Positions 11,490 to 20,521 of a DNA stretch of 64,000 nucleotides are shown one piece after another. Source of the stretch: Pseudomonas fluvialis (GTDB lineage: Bacteria; Pseudomonadota; Gammaproteobacteria; Pseudomonadales; Pseudomonadaceae); contig NZ_NMQV01000012.1 in the NCBI RefSeq assembly GCF_002234375.1, positions 39,313 through 103,312 of the forward strand, in the 5' to 3' direction. The position numbers and the translations under genes were made by a program. Numbering within the stretch: position 1 is the first letter of the stretch; each line of letters begins with the position of its first letter. Below the pieces are notes generated by a model. It was not told the origin of the DNA. It did no database searches and was given only the letters and a program-made list of their open reading frames with translations.

Positions 11490-12106
11490 GCCTGTTGTTG
11501 CTGCTCAGCCTGCTGATGCAGGCACTGGTCGGCCTGGGCGCCCTGCTGCTGCTCGGCCAGGCACGCCGCCAGCAACCGGAAAGCTGGCAGGGCGTGCTGT
11601 TTGCCAGCCAACTTGGCTTTGCCCTGGCCGCTGCCAGCGCGGCCAGCAGCTTGCCGGCACACTGGCTGGCCGGCGGTGCCTGGCAGGAAGCCAGCGCCTG
11701 GCTGGAGCAGGCCCATCGCCTGCTCGGCCAGCCGCTACTGGCCCTCGCCGTGCTGACCCTGGCACGCCATTGGCACTGGAGCCGTCCGGCCTGGGGACGG
11801 GCGATTCTCGGCCTGTGTGCGTTCTTCGAGTTGTTCCGACAAATGGGGCACCTGGCTGACTACCGCCTGTTGCTGGAGTTGGGCAGCCTGGCCCTGCTGC
11901 TGTACGGCGGCCTGCTCCACGGCCCCAGCAGTCGCCCGCTGCGCCTGGCCCTGGCTGCGCTGCCGGCCTTTGTCGGCGCCGGTCTGGTGCTGCATGGCTT
12001 GTGGGCGCTGCCGGCCTTTGTCGTACCGCTGCTGCTGTCGCTGGCCTACGGCCTGCTGCTCTGGCTGCTGCTGAGCCTGCTGGCCTTGCAAAAGCCACAG
12101 GAATAG
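11486..12106 (+). CDS. Conserved multi-spanning membrane protein of unknown function
   Basis: A 206-residue, very Leu/Ala-rich protein with about six predicted transmembrane segments (for example residues 2-23, 38-55, 80-92, 104-116, 128-142 and 150-200). I do not recognise a characterised family. It is translationally coupled to hemL through an ATGA overlap, so it is made together with the haem-precursor enzyme. One loop holds HWHW and a later one RQMGH, possible metal or haem contacts, but this is speculation. A hypothetical gene lies at the same position after hemL in P. aeruginosa, so it is conserved and not an artefact of high GC. Confidence 0.75.
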   Translation: MSLLLLLSLLMQALVGLGALLLLGQARRQQPESWQGVLFASQLGFALAAASAASSLPAHWLAGGAWQEASAWLEQAHRLLGQPLLALAVLTLARHWHWSRPAWGRAILGLCAFFELFRQMGHLADYRLLLELGSLALLLYGGLLHGPSSRPLRLALAALPAFVGAGLVLHGLWALPAFVVPLLLSLAYGLLLWLLLSLLALQKPQE

Positions 12107-12197
12107 CCAGCTGGGCCTTTATCCCGGCCCCACCCCTGGCCCATAATGCACGGGCGGCGGTATCCGCCCCCGCGCATCCTGAGGCGCCACAGTCACC

Positions 12198-12758
12198 ATG
12201 AAACACCTTGGCCGCAGCCTGCTCATCGGCTGCCTGCTGCTTGGAAGCACACCCCTTGTCCTGGCCAGCAACAGCCTGCTGATCCCCGCCAGCAGCCGCT
12301 GTAACCTCGACGACCTGGCCGCCGAGGCCCTGCCACAGGCGCTGGCCGACTGCCAGGTGCTGGCCGAACAGGGCGACAGCCAGGCGCAATTCGAACTGGC
12401 CGACCTGCTCCAGGAGCAGGCCCGCGCCGAACAGGATCCCGAACGCCTGCAACAAGCCCTGCACTGGTTCGAGCAAGCCTCGCTGCAAGGGCACGCCGAA
12501 GCGCAGTTACGCCTGGGCAGCATGTTCTATCGCGGCGAAGGCGTACCAGCCAATCGCGTGCAGGCCTACATCGTGCTGAAGATGGCCTCGATCAATGGCT
12601 CCGATGCCGCCATGGATGCCGCTGATCTGGTCGCCTCGCAGATGACTCGCAGCGAGCATTCCACGGCCACGCAGATCCTCGGGCAGATCTTCCGCAACTA
12701 CCTGCTGGAACTGCGGGCCAGCGAGTTTGCCGCACCTGCCGAACCCACCCAGCCCTGA
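12198..12758 (+). CDS. Exported Sel1/TPR-like repeat protein
   Basis: A 186-residue protein with an N-terminal signal peptide (LLIGCLLLGSTPLVLAS) and two or three degenerate Sel1-type repeats: GDSQAQFELADLLQEQA, then ALHWFEQASLQGHAEAQLRL followed by GSMFYRGEGVPANRVQA. Such alpha-alpha repeats mediate protein contacts in the periplasm. The final residues are disordered and Pro/Ala-rich. A GAGG element about 12 bases upstream supports the ATG at 12198. The neighbour order (hemL, membrane protein, Sel1 protein) is like P. aeruginosa. The partner is unknown. Confidence 0.82.
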   Translation: MKHLGRSLLIGCLLLGSTPLVLASNSLLIPASSRCNLDDLAAEALPQALADCQVLAEQGDSQAQFELADLLQEQARAEQDPERLQQALHWFEQASLQGHAEAQLRLGSMFYRGEGVPANRVQAYIVLKMASINGSDAAMDAADLVASQMTRSEHSTATQILGQIFRNYLLELRASEFAAPAEPTQP

Positions 12759-12842
12759 GCCTGGCGCGCCCGTCGACGCTTGCCCGACGCTCGCCTCACC
12801 TTTACCCTACGCGGCCCTTGCCTATCGTCACGCGAGCCGCGC

Positions 12843-13931
12843 ATGTCCCAGCCAGCCTTTACTCCCGACGCCTATGCGGCCCAGCTCGCGGCCAAACAGC
12901 AGCGCCTTCACGAGCTGCTGGCTCCCTTTGCCGCACCGCCCGCACAGGTGTTTGCCTCGCCGCTGTCGCACTATCGCCTGCGCGCGGAGTTCCGCCTGTG
13001 GCGCGAGCAGGAAGAGCGTCACTATGCGATGTTCGAGGCCGGCGACAAGCACACGCCGATTCTCATCAATGACTTCCCCATCGCCAGCCAGCGTATCAAC
13101 ACGCTGATGCCGCCGCTCAAGGCGGCCTGGCAGGCCAGCCGGGTGCTGTCGTTCAAGCTGTTCCAGGTCGAATTCCTCACCACGCTGGCCGGCGATGCAC
13201 TGATCACCCTGTGCTACCACCGCCCGCTGGATGCCGAGTGGCAGGCCGAGGCCGAGCAGCTTGCCGCCAGGCTGGGTGTCAGCCTGATCGGCCGTTCGCG
13301 CGGCCAGCGCCTGGTGATTGGCCGCGATTACGTCGCAGAAGAAATGACCGTGGCCGGCCGCACGTTCCGCTACCGCCAGCCGGAAGGCGCGTTCACCCAG
13401 CCCAACGGCACAGTCTGCCAGCACATGCTGCAATGGGCCTATGACACGCTCGGCCCGCGCGACGACGATCTGCTCGAACTGTACTGCGGCAACGGCAACT
13501 TCACCCTGCCGCTGTCCACCCGGGTCAGGAAGGTTCTGGCCACCGAGATCAGCAAGACGTCGGTCAACGCCGCGCTGGCCAACCTGGCTGACAACGCCAT
13601 CGACAACATCGAACTGGTGCGCCTGAGCGCCGAAGAACTGACCCAGGCGCTCAACGAAGTGCGCCCGTTCCGTCGCCTGGCCGGCATCGACCTGAAGTCC
13701 TACGACTTCGGCACGGTGTTCGTTGACCCGCCACGCGCCGGCATGGACCCGGACACCTGCGAGCTGACCCGGCGCTTCGACAACATTCTGTACATTTCCT
13801 GCAACCCGGAGACCCTGGCCCGCGACATCGCCCGCCTCAACGACACCCACCAGGTGACACAGTGCGCGCTGTTCGACCAATTCCCCTGGACGCATCACAT
13901 GGAAAGCGGCGTCCTCCTGCAACGCCGCTAA
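12843..13931 (+). CDS. trmA: tRNA (uracil-5-)-methyltransferase
   Basis: SAM-dependent enzyme of 362 residues that makes ribothymidine at position 54 in the T-loop of tRNAs. The SAM site [16 protein letters not shown], the [12 protein letters not shown] segment, catalytic Cys320 in YISCNPETL and the C-terminal HHMESG with the general-base Glu are all visible. The start at 12843 yields [11 protein letters not shown], the usual N-terminus; an upstream in-frame ATG-like extension to 12780 is not conserved-looking. Length agrees with the family (about 360). Confidence 0.97.
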   Translation: MSQPAFTPDAYAAQLAAKQQRLHELLAPFAAPPAQVFASPLSHYRLRAEFRLWREQEERHYAMFEAGDKHTPILINDFPIASQRINTLMPPLKAAWQASRVLSFKLFQVEFLTTLAGDALITLCYHRPLDAEWQAEAEQLAARLGVSLIGRSRGQRLVIGRDYVAEEMTVAGRTFRYRQPEGAFTQPNGTVCQHMLQWAYDTLGPRDDDLLELYCGNGNFTLPLSTRVRKVLATEISKTSVNAALANLADNAIDNIELVRLSAEELTQALNEVRPFRRLAGIDLKSYDFGTVFVDPPRAGMDPDTCELTRRFDNILYISCNPETLARDIARLNDTHQVTQCALFDQFPWTHHMESGVLLQRR

Positions 13932-13937
13932 CGTGCA

Positions 13938-13958
13938 CTGCTGGCTAGTCGCCAGCAG
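13938..13958 (+). terminator. Hairpin after trmA
   Basis: CTGCTGGC at 13938-13945 pairs with GCCAGCAG at 13951-13958, loop TAGTC, directly after the trmA stop. No T-run follows, so it may be a transcript-end stabiliser rather than an efficient terminator. Confidence 0.45.
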
Positions 13959-14051
13959 GCAATCGCCTTACACTGCCGGGCCTAGCAAAGCTGACAGGCA
14001 AGTCAGCCCCCGTCAGGCAGGAGGCCAAGGCACCAGCACCCCGAAACGGCC

Positions 14052-15413
14052 ATGTCCAACACCCAGCAACGCCTCAGCCAAGACTGGCAACTGCTTCTGC
14101 AACGTCATCCTGCCGGACTCCGCCAGCGTGTTGCCGAGCTGGCCAGCCAGCACCGCGCCGACCTCGCAGAACACTTCTACGCACAAATGGGCAGTGATGC
14201 CCACGCAGGGCAATTCCTTGCCCACCACAAGGTCAAGGAGCGCCTGGAGCCTTCCATGCAGCGCTGGATCAGCAGCCTGCTGGCCCTGCAGGATGATGCC
14301 GAACTCCCCGCGCAGGTCGCCCTGCAGAAGCAGATCGGCGAAATCCATGCCCGTGTCGACATCCCCATCAGTCTGGTGTTGCGCGGTGCGCGCTGCCTGA
14401 AGGAGCGCCTGTTCAGCCACTTCAGCCAGGCCTTCAGTGATGGCGAGCTGGCTGCGGCCATTGGCTTTGCCTCTGACAGCATAGATATCGCCATGGAGCT
14501 GATGAGCCACGCCTACACCCTGGCGCACGACCGCAACTCCCGCGCCGAAGAAGCCTATCGGTTATTTTCCGTGTCACAGAACATCGGCACCGAGCGCGAG
14601 CGCCAGCGTGCTGCACTGCTCGACTGGGAAAACCAGCTGATGTTCGAAATCGCCGCCGGCAGCCCGGCCCATCAGCTACCACGTGCGCAAAAGTCCGAAT
14701 TCGGCCTGTGGTTCCGCCATAAGGCCCAGGACAGCTTCCAGGGCGCGCCGGAGATGCAGCAGATCGACCAGCACCTGGCACAAATTGATGAGTTGTACCT
14801 GCCCGCCTTCACCCAGGGCAGCGCTCGCGCCCTGGAGCAATTACGGGAAATCCGCGAAGCAGCCAAGGCCGTGCACTACCTGCTGGAACATCTTTTCGAG
14901 CGTGCCAGCGATATCGAAAACGGCCGCGACACCCTGACCCAGATGCTCAACCGCAAGTTCCTGCCCGTGGTTCTGGGCAAACAGGTCGCCAATGCACGCA
15001 AGAGCGCCAGCAGCTTCGCCTTGCTGATGATCGATGTTGATCATTTCAAGCAGGTCAACGACCAGTACGGTCACGAGGCAGGCGATCTGGTACTCCAGCA
15101 GGTCGCCAGTATCCTCGGCAACAGCACGCGGGGTGGCGACTACGCCTTCCGTTACGGCGGCGAGGAGTTCCTTCTGCTGCTGGTGGACACCAACGCGGCC
15201 AACGCGCAGATGCTCGCCGAACGCATCCGCCAGCGGGTCGCCGATGAGCGACTGCTGCTCCCCGCGGGGGTCACCCTACAGGTCAGTGTCAGCATCGGCG
15301 TGACCCTGCATGACGGCCACCCGGACTATCAGCGCAGCCTGCGCGCTGCCGACAGCGCGCTGTACCAGGCCAAGCACGGCGGACGTAACCGCTGCGTGTT
15401 CGTCGCCAGCTAA
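14052..15413 (+). CDS. dosC: Globin-coupled diguanylate cyclase, DosC-like oxygen sensor
   Basis: A 453-residue cytoplasmic protein with the architecture of E. coli DosC (YddV): an N-terminal sensor globin (about 1-150), a middle helical linker (190-280) and a C-terminal GGDEF domain (about 290-453). The proximal haem ligand is His99 in EIHARVDIP and the distal oxygen-bonding Tyr is Tyr43 in HFYAQM; both align with DosC residues. The active-site motif is GGEEF at 369-373, and the inhibitory I-site RxxD is intact (RGGD, 360-363). It should make cyclic di-GMP in response to O2, NO or CO. The partner phosphodiesterase DosP is not in this window. Assignment is by clear alignment in my reading. 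Confidence 0.88.
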   Translation: MSNTQQRLSQDWQLLLQRHPAGLRQRVAELASQHRADLAEHFYAQMGSDAHAGQFLAHHKVKERLEPSMQRWISSLLALQDDAELPAQVALQKQIGEIHARVDIPISLVLRGARCLKERLFSHFSQAFSDGELAAAIGFASDSIDIAMELMSHAYTLAHDRNSRAEEAYRLFSVSQNIGTERERQRAALLDWENQLMFEIAAGSPAHQLPRAQKSEFGLWFRHKAQDSFQGAPEMQQIDQHLAQIDELYLPAFTQGSARALEQLREIREAAKAVHYLLEHLFERASDIENGRDTLTQMLNRKFLPVVLGKQVANARKSASSFALLMIDVDHFKQVNDQYGHEAGDLVLQQVASILGNSTRGGDYAFRYGGEEFLLLLVDTNAANAQMLAERIRQRVADERLLLPAGVTLQVSVSIGVTLHDGHPDYQRSLRAADSALYQAKHGGRNRCVFVAS

Positions 15414-15781
15414 GCGCCGCGACGCAACAGGTAGCCGGCCAACCCCGCGGAGACCAGCTCGAACAGCAGCGCGTAGAGATTGAAGGTCTGCTGCAGGCCG
15501 CCATCCAGCCACAGCCCGGCCAGTCGGCCCAGCACCAGCGCGCTGTACAGCACCAGCAGCAGCAACAAGGCCGCACGCTCCAGGCGCTGAGCCAGCGCCA
15601 GCACCAGATAAGCGGCCAGGCCCATCTGCAGCGCGCCGTAGTAGGCACGTACGTCGCTGATCGCCGCCGCCTGCATAAGCAGCATGCCGCTCAGATTGGC
15701 CATTTCATGCGGCCGCAGCAGGTAGGCCAGACCAAAGGCCAGCAGAATCATGGCCTGCAGCAGCAGAAAGACTCGTTGCAT
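15410..15781 (-). CDS. Small DUF4345-like membrane protein
   Basis: A 123-residue protein with four predicted transmembrane helices, resembling DUF4345 proteins through ISDVRAYYGALQMGLAAYL in its second third. Function is unknown for the family. The start is taken at 15781 (MQRVFLLLQAM), preceded by GAGGAG; the frame is open further but the additional residues are hydrophilic and overlap the divergent DUF411 gene. Its end overlaps the dosC stop by four bases in convergent orientation. Confidence 0.7.
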   Translation of the reverse strand: MQRVFLLLQAMILLAFGLAYLLRPHEMANLSGMLLMQAAAISDVRAYYGALQMGLAAYLVLALAQRLERAALLLLLVLYSALVLGRLAGLWLDGGLQQTFNLYALLFELVSAGLAGYLLRRGA

Positions 15782-15878
15782 CACCCTGTTGCACTCCTCG
15801 CCGCCATGCGGCTGTTCATCACTTGGGAAGTTGTACGCAGCAGCATAAACTGACCAGGTCCTTATCGGGAGAATCCCC

Positions 15879-16310
15879 ATGCGCGCATTGCTCTTCACCG
15901 GTCTACTGCTGGCCGGTTCGCTGCAGGCTGCCGAGCCTGTGCATATCGATGTCTATCGCGACCCCAACTGCGGCTGCTGCAGCGACTGGATCGATCATCT
16001 GCAGGCCAATGGCCTGAGTGTGACCGACCATGTGGTCGACAACATGAGTGAGATCAAGCAGCAGCTCGGCGTACCGCCACGCCTGGCCTCCTGCCATACC
16101 GGGGTGATCAACGGGCAGTTCGTCGAAGGCCACGTACCGGCTGCCGACGTACTCAAGCTTGGCCAGCGTCCCGAGCTGCGCGGGCTGGCCGTACCCGGCA
16201 TGCCGCACGGCTCGCCCGGCATGGAAACCGGCCGGGTCGACGCCTACCAGGTCATCGGCCTGGACAAGCAGGGCCGCGAGGAAGTGGTCAGCGCCTATCC
16301 GGCGCAGTGA
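15879..16310 (+). CDS. DUF411 periplasmic metal-binding protein
   Basis: A 143-residue exported protein: signal peptide up to about residue 18 (LLLAGSLQAAEP), then a thioredoxin-like DUF411 domain with DPNCGCCSDW, LASCHTG and GHVPAADVLKL, which together are diagnostic. Proteins of this family often sit near copper or silver resistance genes and may bind metal through the CGCC and the later Cys/His. No copper operon is next to it here. Its 3' end overlaps that of the convergent HAD gene by 23 bases. Confidence 0.85.
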   Translation: MRALLFTGLLLAGSLQAAEPVHIDVYRDPNCGCCSDWIDHLQANGLSVTDHVVDNMSEIKQQLGVPPRLASCHTGVINGQFVEGHVPAADVLKLGQRPELRGLAVPGMPHGSPGMETGRVDAYQVIGLDKQGREEVVSAYPAQ

Positions 16311-16932
16311 CATCCTCGCCCGACAAGCCCAGGCAAGCCAGGAGCTGGCGGCAATCCTGCACATGCAGGTCGGTCAGCTCGGGCCAAGGGTTATCGGGCA
16401 GGTTGACCAGCACACTGCAGGCGCCCGCAGCGCGCGCGCAGGCAAGGTCATAGCGGTAGTCACCAACCATGACCATGTGCTGCGGAGCCACTTGCCACGC
16501 CGCGGCCAGCTGCAACAATCCACCAGGATGCGGCTTGGGCGGCGCCTCATCGCGGCCAATGATCTGGGCAGGCGCAAAGCAGTCAGCCAGGCCGATAACC
16601 TGCAGGGTCAGCAAGGCCAGCGGCTGGGCGTTGCGGGTCAGTATGCCAAGCCGGCAGCCGCGCGCGCGCAGCGTACGAACCAGCTCGACAGCCCCAGGCG
16701 CGGGCTGCGCAGCCCGTGCCAGCAGCTGTTCGTGGTCATGCAACCAGGCATGCTTGGCTGCCGCCTCGGCCGCCGGCAGAGCGGCCAGGTGCTGCAGAAT
16801 ATCCTCCTGCTCGGCGATCCCCAGCGTTCGCTTGATCGCCGGAAAATCATGCACCGCCTGGGTCAGGGTACCGTCCATGTCGAACACCCAGTGCCGCCGC
16901 TCGGCCAGACGCAGCGCCGGATGAATCGTCAC
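16288..16932 (-). CDS. HAD-superfamily phosphatase (subclass IA)
   Basis: A 214-residue haloacid-dehalogenase type hydrolase. The nucleophile motif is FDMDGTL with Asp18 and Asp20; motif II is ILTRN (about residue 99), the Lys of motif III lies in PPKPHPGG, and motif IV is MVGDYRYD. It resembles phosphoglycolate phosphatase-like enzymes, but the substrate cannot be read from the sequence. The start overlaps the tesB stop by ATGA, so it is the second gene of a tesB-HAD operon. Confidence 0.88.
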   Translation of the reverse strand: MTIHPALRLAERRHWVFDMDGTLTQAVHDFPAIKRTLGIAEQEDILQHLAALPAAEAAAKHAWLHDHEQLLARAAQPAPGAVELVRTLRARGCRLGILTRNAQPLALLTLQVIGLADCFAPAQIIGRDEAPPKPHPGGLLQLAAAWQVAPQHMVMVGDYRYDLACARAAGACSVLVNLPDNPWPELTDLHVQDCRQLLACLGLSGEDVTAPDRR

Positions 16933-17798
16933 TTCCAGTCCTCACGCACCCGGGTGAGGCCTTCCTGGGCCACCGAAGCCACCAGCTGGCCAGCGCGGTT
17001 GTAGATGCTGCCGCGGGCAAAGCCACGGGCATTGCCCGACCAGGGACTGTCCATGGCATACAGCAGCCAGTCGTCCATGCGCAGGTCGGCATGGAACCAC
17101 AGGGCATGGTCGAGACTGGCTACCTGCATGAACTTCTGGAACACCGACACGCCATGAGGCTGCAGCGAGGTAGTCAACAGGTTGAAGTCACTGGCATAGG
17201 CCAGTAGCAGCTTGTGCAGCTGCGGTTCGTCGGGCAGATTGCCGGCTGCGCGAAACCACACATACTTCACCGGCTCGCACGCCTGCGGAGCAAACGGATT
17301 GATCTGCGTAACCGGACGAATCTCGATGGGCTTGTCGCTCAGTGCCCGCTCACGCAAGCGTTCCGGAATCAACGCTTCGACCCGCCTGGCCAACTCGGTC
17401 TCGCAGAGAAACTGCTCGGGACCGGGCACTTCCGGCATGCTCGGCTGATGGCCAAAGCCCGGCTCGTCGTACTGAAAGGAGGCGCTGCAGGCGAAGATCG
17501 GCCGACCATGCTGGATGGCCACGACCCGGCGGGTACTGAAGCTGCTGCCATCACGGATACGCTCGACCTGGTAGACCACCGGCGCACGGGCATCACCGGG
17601 GCGCAGGAAATAACCATGCAGCGAATGCACATGACGGGCCTCCTCGACCGTACGACTGGCCGCCGCCACGCACTGGCCGAGCACCTGGCCACCGAACAAC
17701 TGGCGAAAGCCAAGGTCCTGGCTACCGCCCCGAAACAGGTTTTCCTCGATCTTTTCCAGGCTCAGCAAAGCCACCAGGTCGTCGAGCACTTGGGTCAT
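16929..17798 (-). CDS. tesB: Acyl-CoA thioesterase II
   Basis: Double-hotdog thioesterase of 289 residues that hydrolyses medium and long acyl-CoAs to free acid and CoA. The N-terminal hotdog holds FRGGSQDLGFRQLFGGQVLGQ-like residues (about 23-43), the second holds SLDHALWFH with the catalytic Asp and VASVAQEG with the catalytic Gln. The middle residue of the E. coli triad (Thr228) is replaced in DSPWSGNARG, which is common outside enterics. The start at 17798 is preceded by GGAGA. It precedes and overlaps the HAD phosphatase gene. Confidence 0.93.
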   Translation of the reverse strand: MTQVLDDLVALLSLEKIEENLFRGGSQDLGFRQLFGGQVLGQCVAAASRTVEEARHVHSLHGYFLRPGDARAPVVYQVERIRDGSSFSTRRVVAIQHGRPIFACSASFQYDEPGFGHQPSMPEVPGPEQFLCETELARRVEALIPERLRERALSDKPIEIRPVTQINPFAPQACEPVKYVWFRAAGNLPDEPQLHKLLLAYASDFNLLTTSLQPHGVSVFQKFMQVASLDHALWFHADLRMDDWLLYAMDSPWSGNARGFARGSIYNRAGQLVASVAQEGLTRVREDWK

Positions 17799-17884
17799 CA
17801 CGCATCTCCAGGCAAACAGGCGCGACCGCAGGTCGCAGGCAGTGGCCAAGGATAATGATTTTTCCCCGCGCCGGCTGCCGGACT

Positions 17885-19078
17885 TCAGCCGTGTTCGACG
17901 CGATTTCGGCCAGCGTGCTTGGCCCGGTACAACGCCTGATCAGCCTGATGGTAGAGATGATCAAGGCTTTCCGCCGGCCCGCTCAGCGCCAGACCGAGGC
18001 TGGCAGTCAGTACGCTGCCGGAAGGTGAGGCGGAATGCGTGATACCCAGCTGCTCGATGGCCAGACGCACCTGCTCGGCTACCTGCTGCGGCCCCTCGGC
18101 ACTTTCGCCATACAGCACCAGAGCAAACTCCTCACCGCCCAAGCGTACCGCCATATCCAGCGGACGCCGGGCAAACCCCTGCAGCAGACGCGCCACCTGC
18201 TGCAAGGCCTGATCCCCGGCCTGATGCCCATAATGGTCGTTGAACGGCTTGAAATGATCGACATCCACCAGCAACAGCGCCACACCTGCCCTGGCACGCC
18301 GCGCCTGGGAAAGCAGCTGCGGCAGGCGCTGGTCGAAGCTGCGCCGGTTGTACAGGCCGGTGAGCCCATCGCGCTCGGCCATCCAGTGCAGCAAGTGTCG
18401 GGTCAGGAACTGCTCGCGCTGGCTGTACTCGCGCAGGTAGGCGCCGCTGGCACTGACGATCACCGCCAGGAAGCAGTAGAACATGCTCAGGTTGAACTGC
18501 CCCAGCGCCTCGCCGTGCAGCAGCCAGTTGCCGATCAGCAGGCTGACGAAAACGATGCCCAGACCGGCCCACAGGCTGCTGTAGAGCGTCATGCCCAGCG
18601 GGAAGAACACGGCGATGGTGAGCAGGATGACCCCATCGTAGGAGGCGGAAAAGCCCGCGCGGGTATACAGCATATTAATGACCCCGGTAGCCACCCCACA
18701 GAGCAGGATCAACCAGGGCGTTACCGGCAGAATGAATTTCTGCATGCGTCTAAACAGCACCAGCAGGCCACCCAGGTAGAGCACACCGGCTACCCCCCAG
18801 CGCAAGCCAAGCAGGCACTGCAGATCCTGCGGATATTGCTGGAAGTTCTCCAGCGCGCCAATGCGTTGAGCGTCCAGGGCCACGAACAAGTGCCAAACCA
18901 GTAACGCTAGGACAATCGCGATGCGCCGCTGACGTACCGCCGCCAGGCCGATGAAATCCAGATACTGGCGTTCCAGCTCGGGCATGAATTGCAGACGGCC
19001 AAAGCCTCGCGCCAGTTGCTGCACATAAGGGTTGTCCGGCACACCGGGGAACAACTTTTCAATCCGCGAGACAGCCAT
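17885..19078 (-). CDS. Membrane-anchored diguanylate cyclase
   Basis: A 397-residue protein with five to six transmembrane helices between about residues 45 and 225, forming an uncharacterised membrane sensor, followed by a GGDEF domain. The active-site motif is GGEEF at 314-318 and the I-site is intact (RPLD, 305-308), so it should synthesise cyclic di-GMP and be product-inhibited. The start is set at 19078 (MAVSRIEKLFPGVPDNPY); the frame stays open to 19393 but the extension looks non-coding. It diverges from the flavoprotein gene, with starts about 115 bases apart. The signal it senses is unknown. Confidence 0.88.
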   Translation of the reverse strand: MAVSRIEKLFPGVPDNPYVQQLARGFGRLQFMPELERQYLDFIGLAAVRQRRIAIVLALLVWHLFVALDAQRIGALENFQQYPQDLQCLLGLRWGVAGVLYLGGLLVLFRRMQKFILPVTPWLILLCGVATGVINMLYTRAGFSASYDGVILLTIAVFFPLGMTLYSSLWAGLGIVFVSLLIGNWLLHGEALGQFNLSMFYCFLAVIVSASGAYLREYSQREQFLTRHLLHWMAERDGLTGLYNRRSFDQRLPQLLSQARRARAGVALLLVDVDHFKPFNDHYGHQAGDQALQQVARLLQGFARRPLDMAVRLGGEEFALVLYGESAEGPQQVAEQVRLAIEQLGITHSASPSGSVLTASLGLALSGPAESLDHLYHQADQALYRAKHAGRNRVEHG

Positions 19079-19193
19079 GAGCAGCGGGCAACCTGAAATC
19101 CTGACTTTTTTTACCTTAGTGGCACAGCGCCACGAACACCAGCCGAATATCACTGCGCTACAATCGCCCTTCTCATTCTGCGACCCCTGCCCC

Positions 19194-20420
19194 ATGTCTG
19201 CCTGCATGTCATCCTCTACTCGCGTGGCCATCATCGGCGGTGGCCCGGCCGGCCTGATGGCCGCCGAAGTACTCGCCAGCCACGGCGTGCCAGTCGACCT
19301 GTTCGACGCCATGCCTTCGCTGGGACGCAAGTTCCTGCTCGCCGGGGTCGGAGGCCTGAACATCACCCATGCCGAGGACAAGGCGCAGTTCATCCAGCGC
19401 TACAGCAGCGGCCAGCCACGGGTCGCCGACTGGCTGGAGCACTTCGATGCCGAGGCGCTGCGCACCTGGGTGCATGGCCTGGGTATCGAAACCTTCGTCG
19501 GCAGCAGTGGCCGGGTGTTTCCCCGCGAAATGAAAGCCGCACCGCTGCTGCGTGCCTGGCTGCGCCGCCTGCGTCAGCAGGGGGTGCGCCTGCACACGCG
19601 CAGCCGCTGGCTGGGCTGGAGCGCGGAGGGTGCCTTGCGCATCGCCAGCCCGGACGGCGAGCGCCTGATCACCGCGCAGGCCTGTCTGCTGGCGCTGGGC
19701 GGCGCCAGCTGGCCCAAGCTGGGCTCGGATGGCAGCTGGGTCGCGCCACTGCAGGCCCGCGGCATCCGGGTCAATGCCCTGCAACCGAGCAACTGCGGCT
19801 TCGACGGCCCCGGCTGGAGCGAGCACCTGACCCGTCAGGCGGGCGCCGCCGTGAAAAATGTCAGCCTGGCCCTACCTGGCCAGCCGCCGCGACTGGGCGA
19901 ATTCATCCTCACCGCCCACGGCGTGGAAGGCAGCCTGGTGTATGCCCTGTCCAGCACCATCCGCACGCAGATCAATCAGCACGGCCAAGCCTTGCTGCAC
20001 CTCGACCTGCTGCCGGCACTCAGCCCGACGCACGTCCTGCAGCGCCTGAGCAAACCCCGCGGCAAAGCCTCGCTGGCTCGCCACCTGCAGCGCCAACTGG
20101 GCCTCGACGGTGCCAAGGCGGCGCTGCTGCGCGAGCTGGCACCGGCCAGTGCGCTGGCCGAACCGGCCCAGCTTGCCGCCCAGATCAAACAGCTGACCCT
20201 GCCGCTGTGCCGACCGCGTCCGCTGACCGAAGCGATCAGCACGGCCGGCGGTATCGCCCTCGACGAACTGGACGATGGACTGATGCTCAAGCGTTCGCCC
20301 GGCCTGTTCTGTGCCGGGGAGATGCTCGACTGGGATGCGCCTACCGGCGGCTACCTGCTTACCGCCTGCCTGGCCAGCGGTCGCCAGGCCGCCCACGGGA
20401 TACTCACCTGGCTGGCATAA
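19194..20420 (+). CDS. FAD-dependent flavoprotein of the PP_4765/HI0933-like family
   Basis: A 408-residue flavoprotein. The N-terminal dinucleotide-binding motif is VAIIGGGPAGLMAAE, followed by GRKFLLAGVGGLN, and the C-terminal FAD contact is GGYLLTACLASGRQAA. These place it in the uncharacterised family named after P. putida PP_4765, related to HI0933 (BaiN/RdsA-like). The reaction is unknown; relatives have been linked to flavin-dependent reduction. Two ATGs (19194 and 19206) are close together and neither has a convincing ribosome binding site; 19194 is listed. Confidence 0.86.
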   Translation: MSACMSSSTRVAIIGGGPAGLMAAEVLASHGVPVDLFDAMPSLGRKFLLAGVGGLNITHAEDKAQFIQRYSSGQPRVADWLEHFDAEALRTWVHGLGIETFVGSSGRVFPREMKAAPLLRAWLRRLRQQGVRLHTRSRWLGWSAEGALRIASPDGERLITAQACLLALGGASWPKLGSDGSWVAPLQARGIRVNALQPSNCGFDGPGWSEHLTRQAGAAVKNVSLALPGQPPRLGEFILTAHGVEGSLVYALSSTIRTQINQHGQALLHLDLLPALSPTHVLQRLSKPRGKASLARHLQRQLGLDGAKAALLRELAPASALAEPAQLAAQIKQLTLPLCRPRPLTEAISTAGGIALDELDDGLMLKRSPGLFCAGEMLDWDAPTGGYLLTACLASGRQAAHGILTWLA

Positions 20421-20521
20421 CAACCACGCGGAAAAGCTGGGCGAAGCGCCGACGAGACGACTATGCTTGAGCCAGGCCGGCCTGCGAACCGGCAGGCACA
20501 ACAACAGGTGGTAACGATACG

